Shown: one piece after another, positions 63,942 through 64,000 of the stretch | Numbering within the stretch: position 1 is the first letter of the stretch | How the letters are laid out: each line of letters opens with the position of its first letter | Assembly: GCF_019900845.1 (NCBI RefSeq) | Contig: NZ_CP074570.1 | Span: 124,001-188,000, forward strand | Length of the DNA: 64,000 nucleotides | Direction of reading: 5' to 3' | DNA from: Paraneptunicella aestuarii | GTDB lineage: Bacteria > Pseudomonadota > Gammaproteobacteria > Enterobacterales > Alteromonadaceae | Made by a program: the position numbers and the translations under genes | The notes under the pieces: generated by a model | Told to the model about the DNA's origin: nothing | Seen by the model: only the letters and a program-made list of their open reading frames with translations | Database searches by the model: none

Positions 63942-64000
63942 TTGTGCTTCCTCGTGCGCTCAAATGCACAGTTGCAGTAACTAAGTCCAATTCACAATTA

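Noticed and set aside
1-64000. CRISPR array, rRNA, tRNA, transposase or prophage
   Set aside because: No regularly spaced repeats, no RNA gene sequence and no transposase or phage structural motif was found on either strand.

Overview
The window is chromosomal DNA of a Gram-negative gammaproteobacterium, most likely a marine or aquatic member of the Alteromonadales (Alteromonas/Glaciecola-like). This rests on the mix of conserved neighbourhoods: yheSTU, nudE/cysQ with yrfG-hslR-hslO, envZ-ompR, prmA-dusB-fis-purH-purD, a complete gspC-N type II secretion cluster, speA, fadE and ilvGME, plus a TonB-dependent receptor. Species cannot be fixed from the sequence alone. No rRNA, tRNA, CRISPR array, transposase or prophage was seen.

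Layout. 1-3.6 kb: 5'-truncated yheS, a DUF2390 protein, yheT and yheU, all on +. 3.6-6.3 kb: YceI-like protein, cysQ, nudE and a globin on -. 6.5-20.8 kb: yrfG, the gspC-to-N operon on - with a good promoter at 18811-18839, then hslR and hslO. 21-26 kb: an orphan ORF, ompR-envZ, phosphoribulokinase, a DEDD exonuclease and a yeast-type cytosine deaminase. 26.1-32.7 kb: prmA, dusB-fis, purH, a secreted methyltransferase-like protein and purD. 32.9-36.4 kb: a sulfur operon (MBL persulfide-dioxygenase-like, TauE/SafE, rhodanese), then a GGCT-fold protein and a GNAT. 36.6-40.6 kb: a three-gene signalling operon (hybrid PAS kinase, sensor-less kinase, OmpR-type regulator). 40.9-44.2 kb: PhoD-like phosphatase and DUF2252 protein. 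44.3-48.9 kb: the accessory highlight, an operon of a membrane-anchored coiled-coil/winged-helix-like protein, a KAP P-loop NTPase and a NACHT-LRR NTPase. 49-54.6 kb: secreted propeller-like protein, palindromic repeats, TonB receptor and a class-C-like serine hydrolase. 54.7-64 kb: speA, orphan ORFs, fadE, and an ilv operon with a readable attenuation leader (VVLVVLVVII).

How the genes work together. Much of the window is housekeeping: redox and heat chaperones (Hsp15, Hsp33), osmosensing, purine and branched-chain amino acid synthesis, polyamine synthesis and fatty-acid oxidation. The most likely home of an undescribed system is 44.3-48.9 kb. There, two different STAND/KAP-type P-loop NTPases are encoded with a small membrane protein behind one promoter, next to an inverted repeat that could be an operator. 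The composition suits an intracellular sensor/effector (anti-phage type) module, but that function is inference. The adjacent DUF2252 and PhoD genes lie on the same strand with short gaps and may or may not belong to it.
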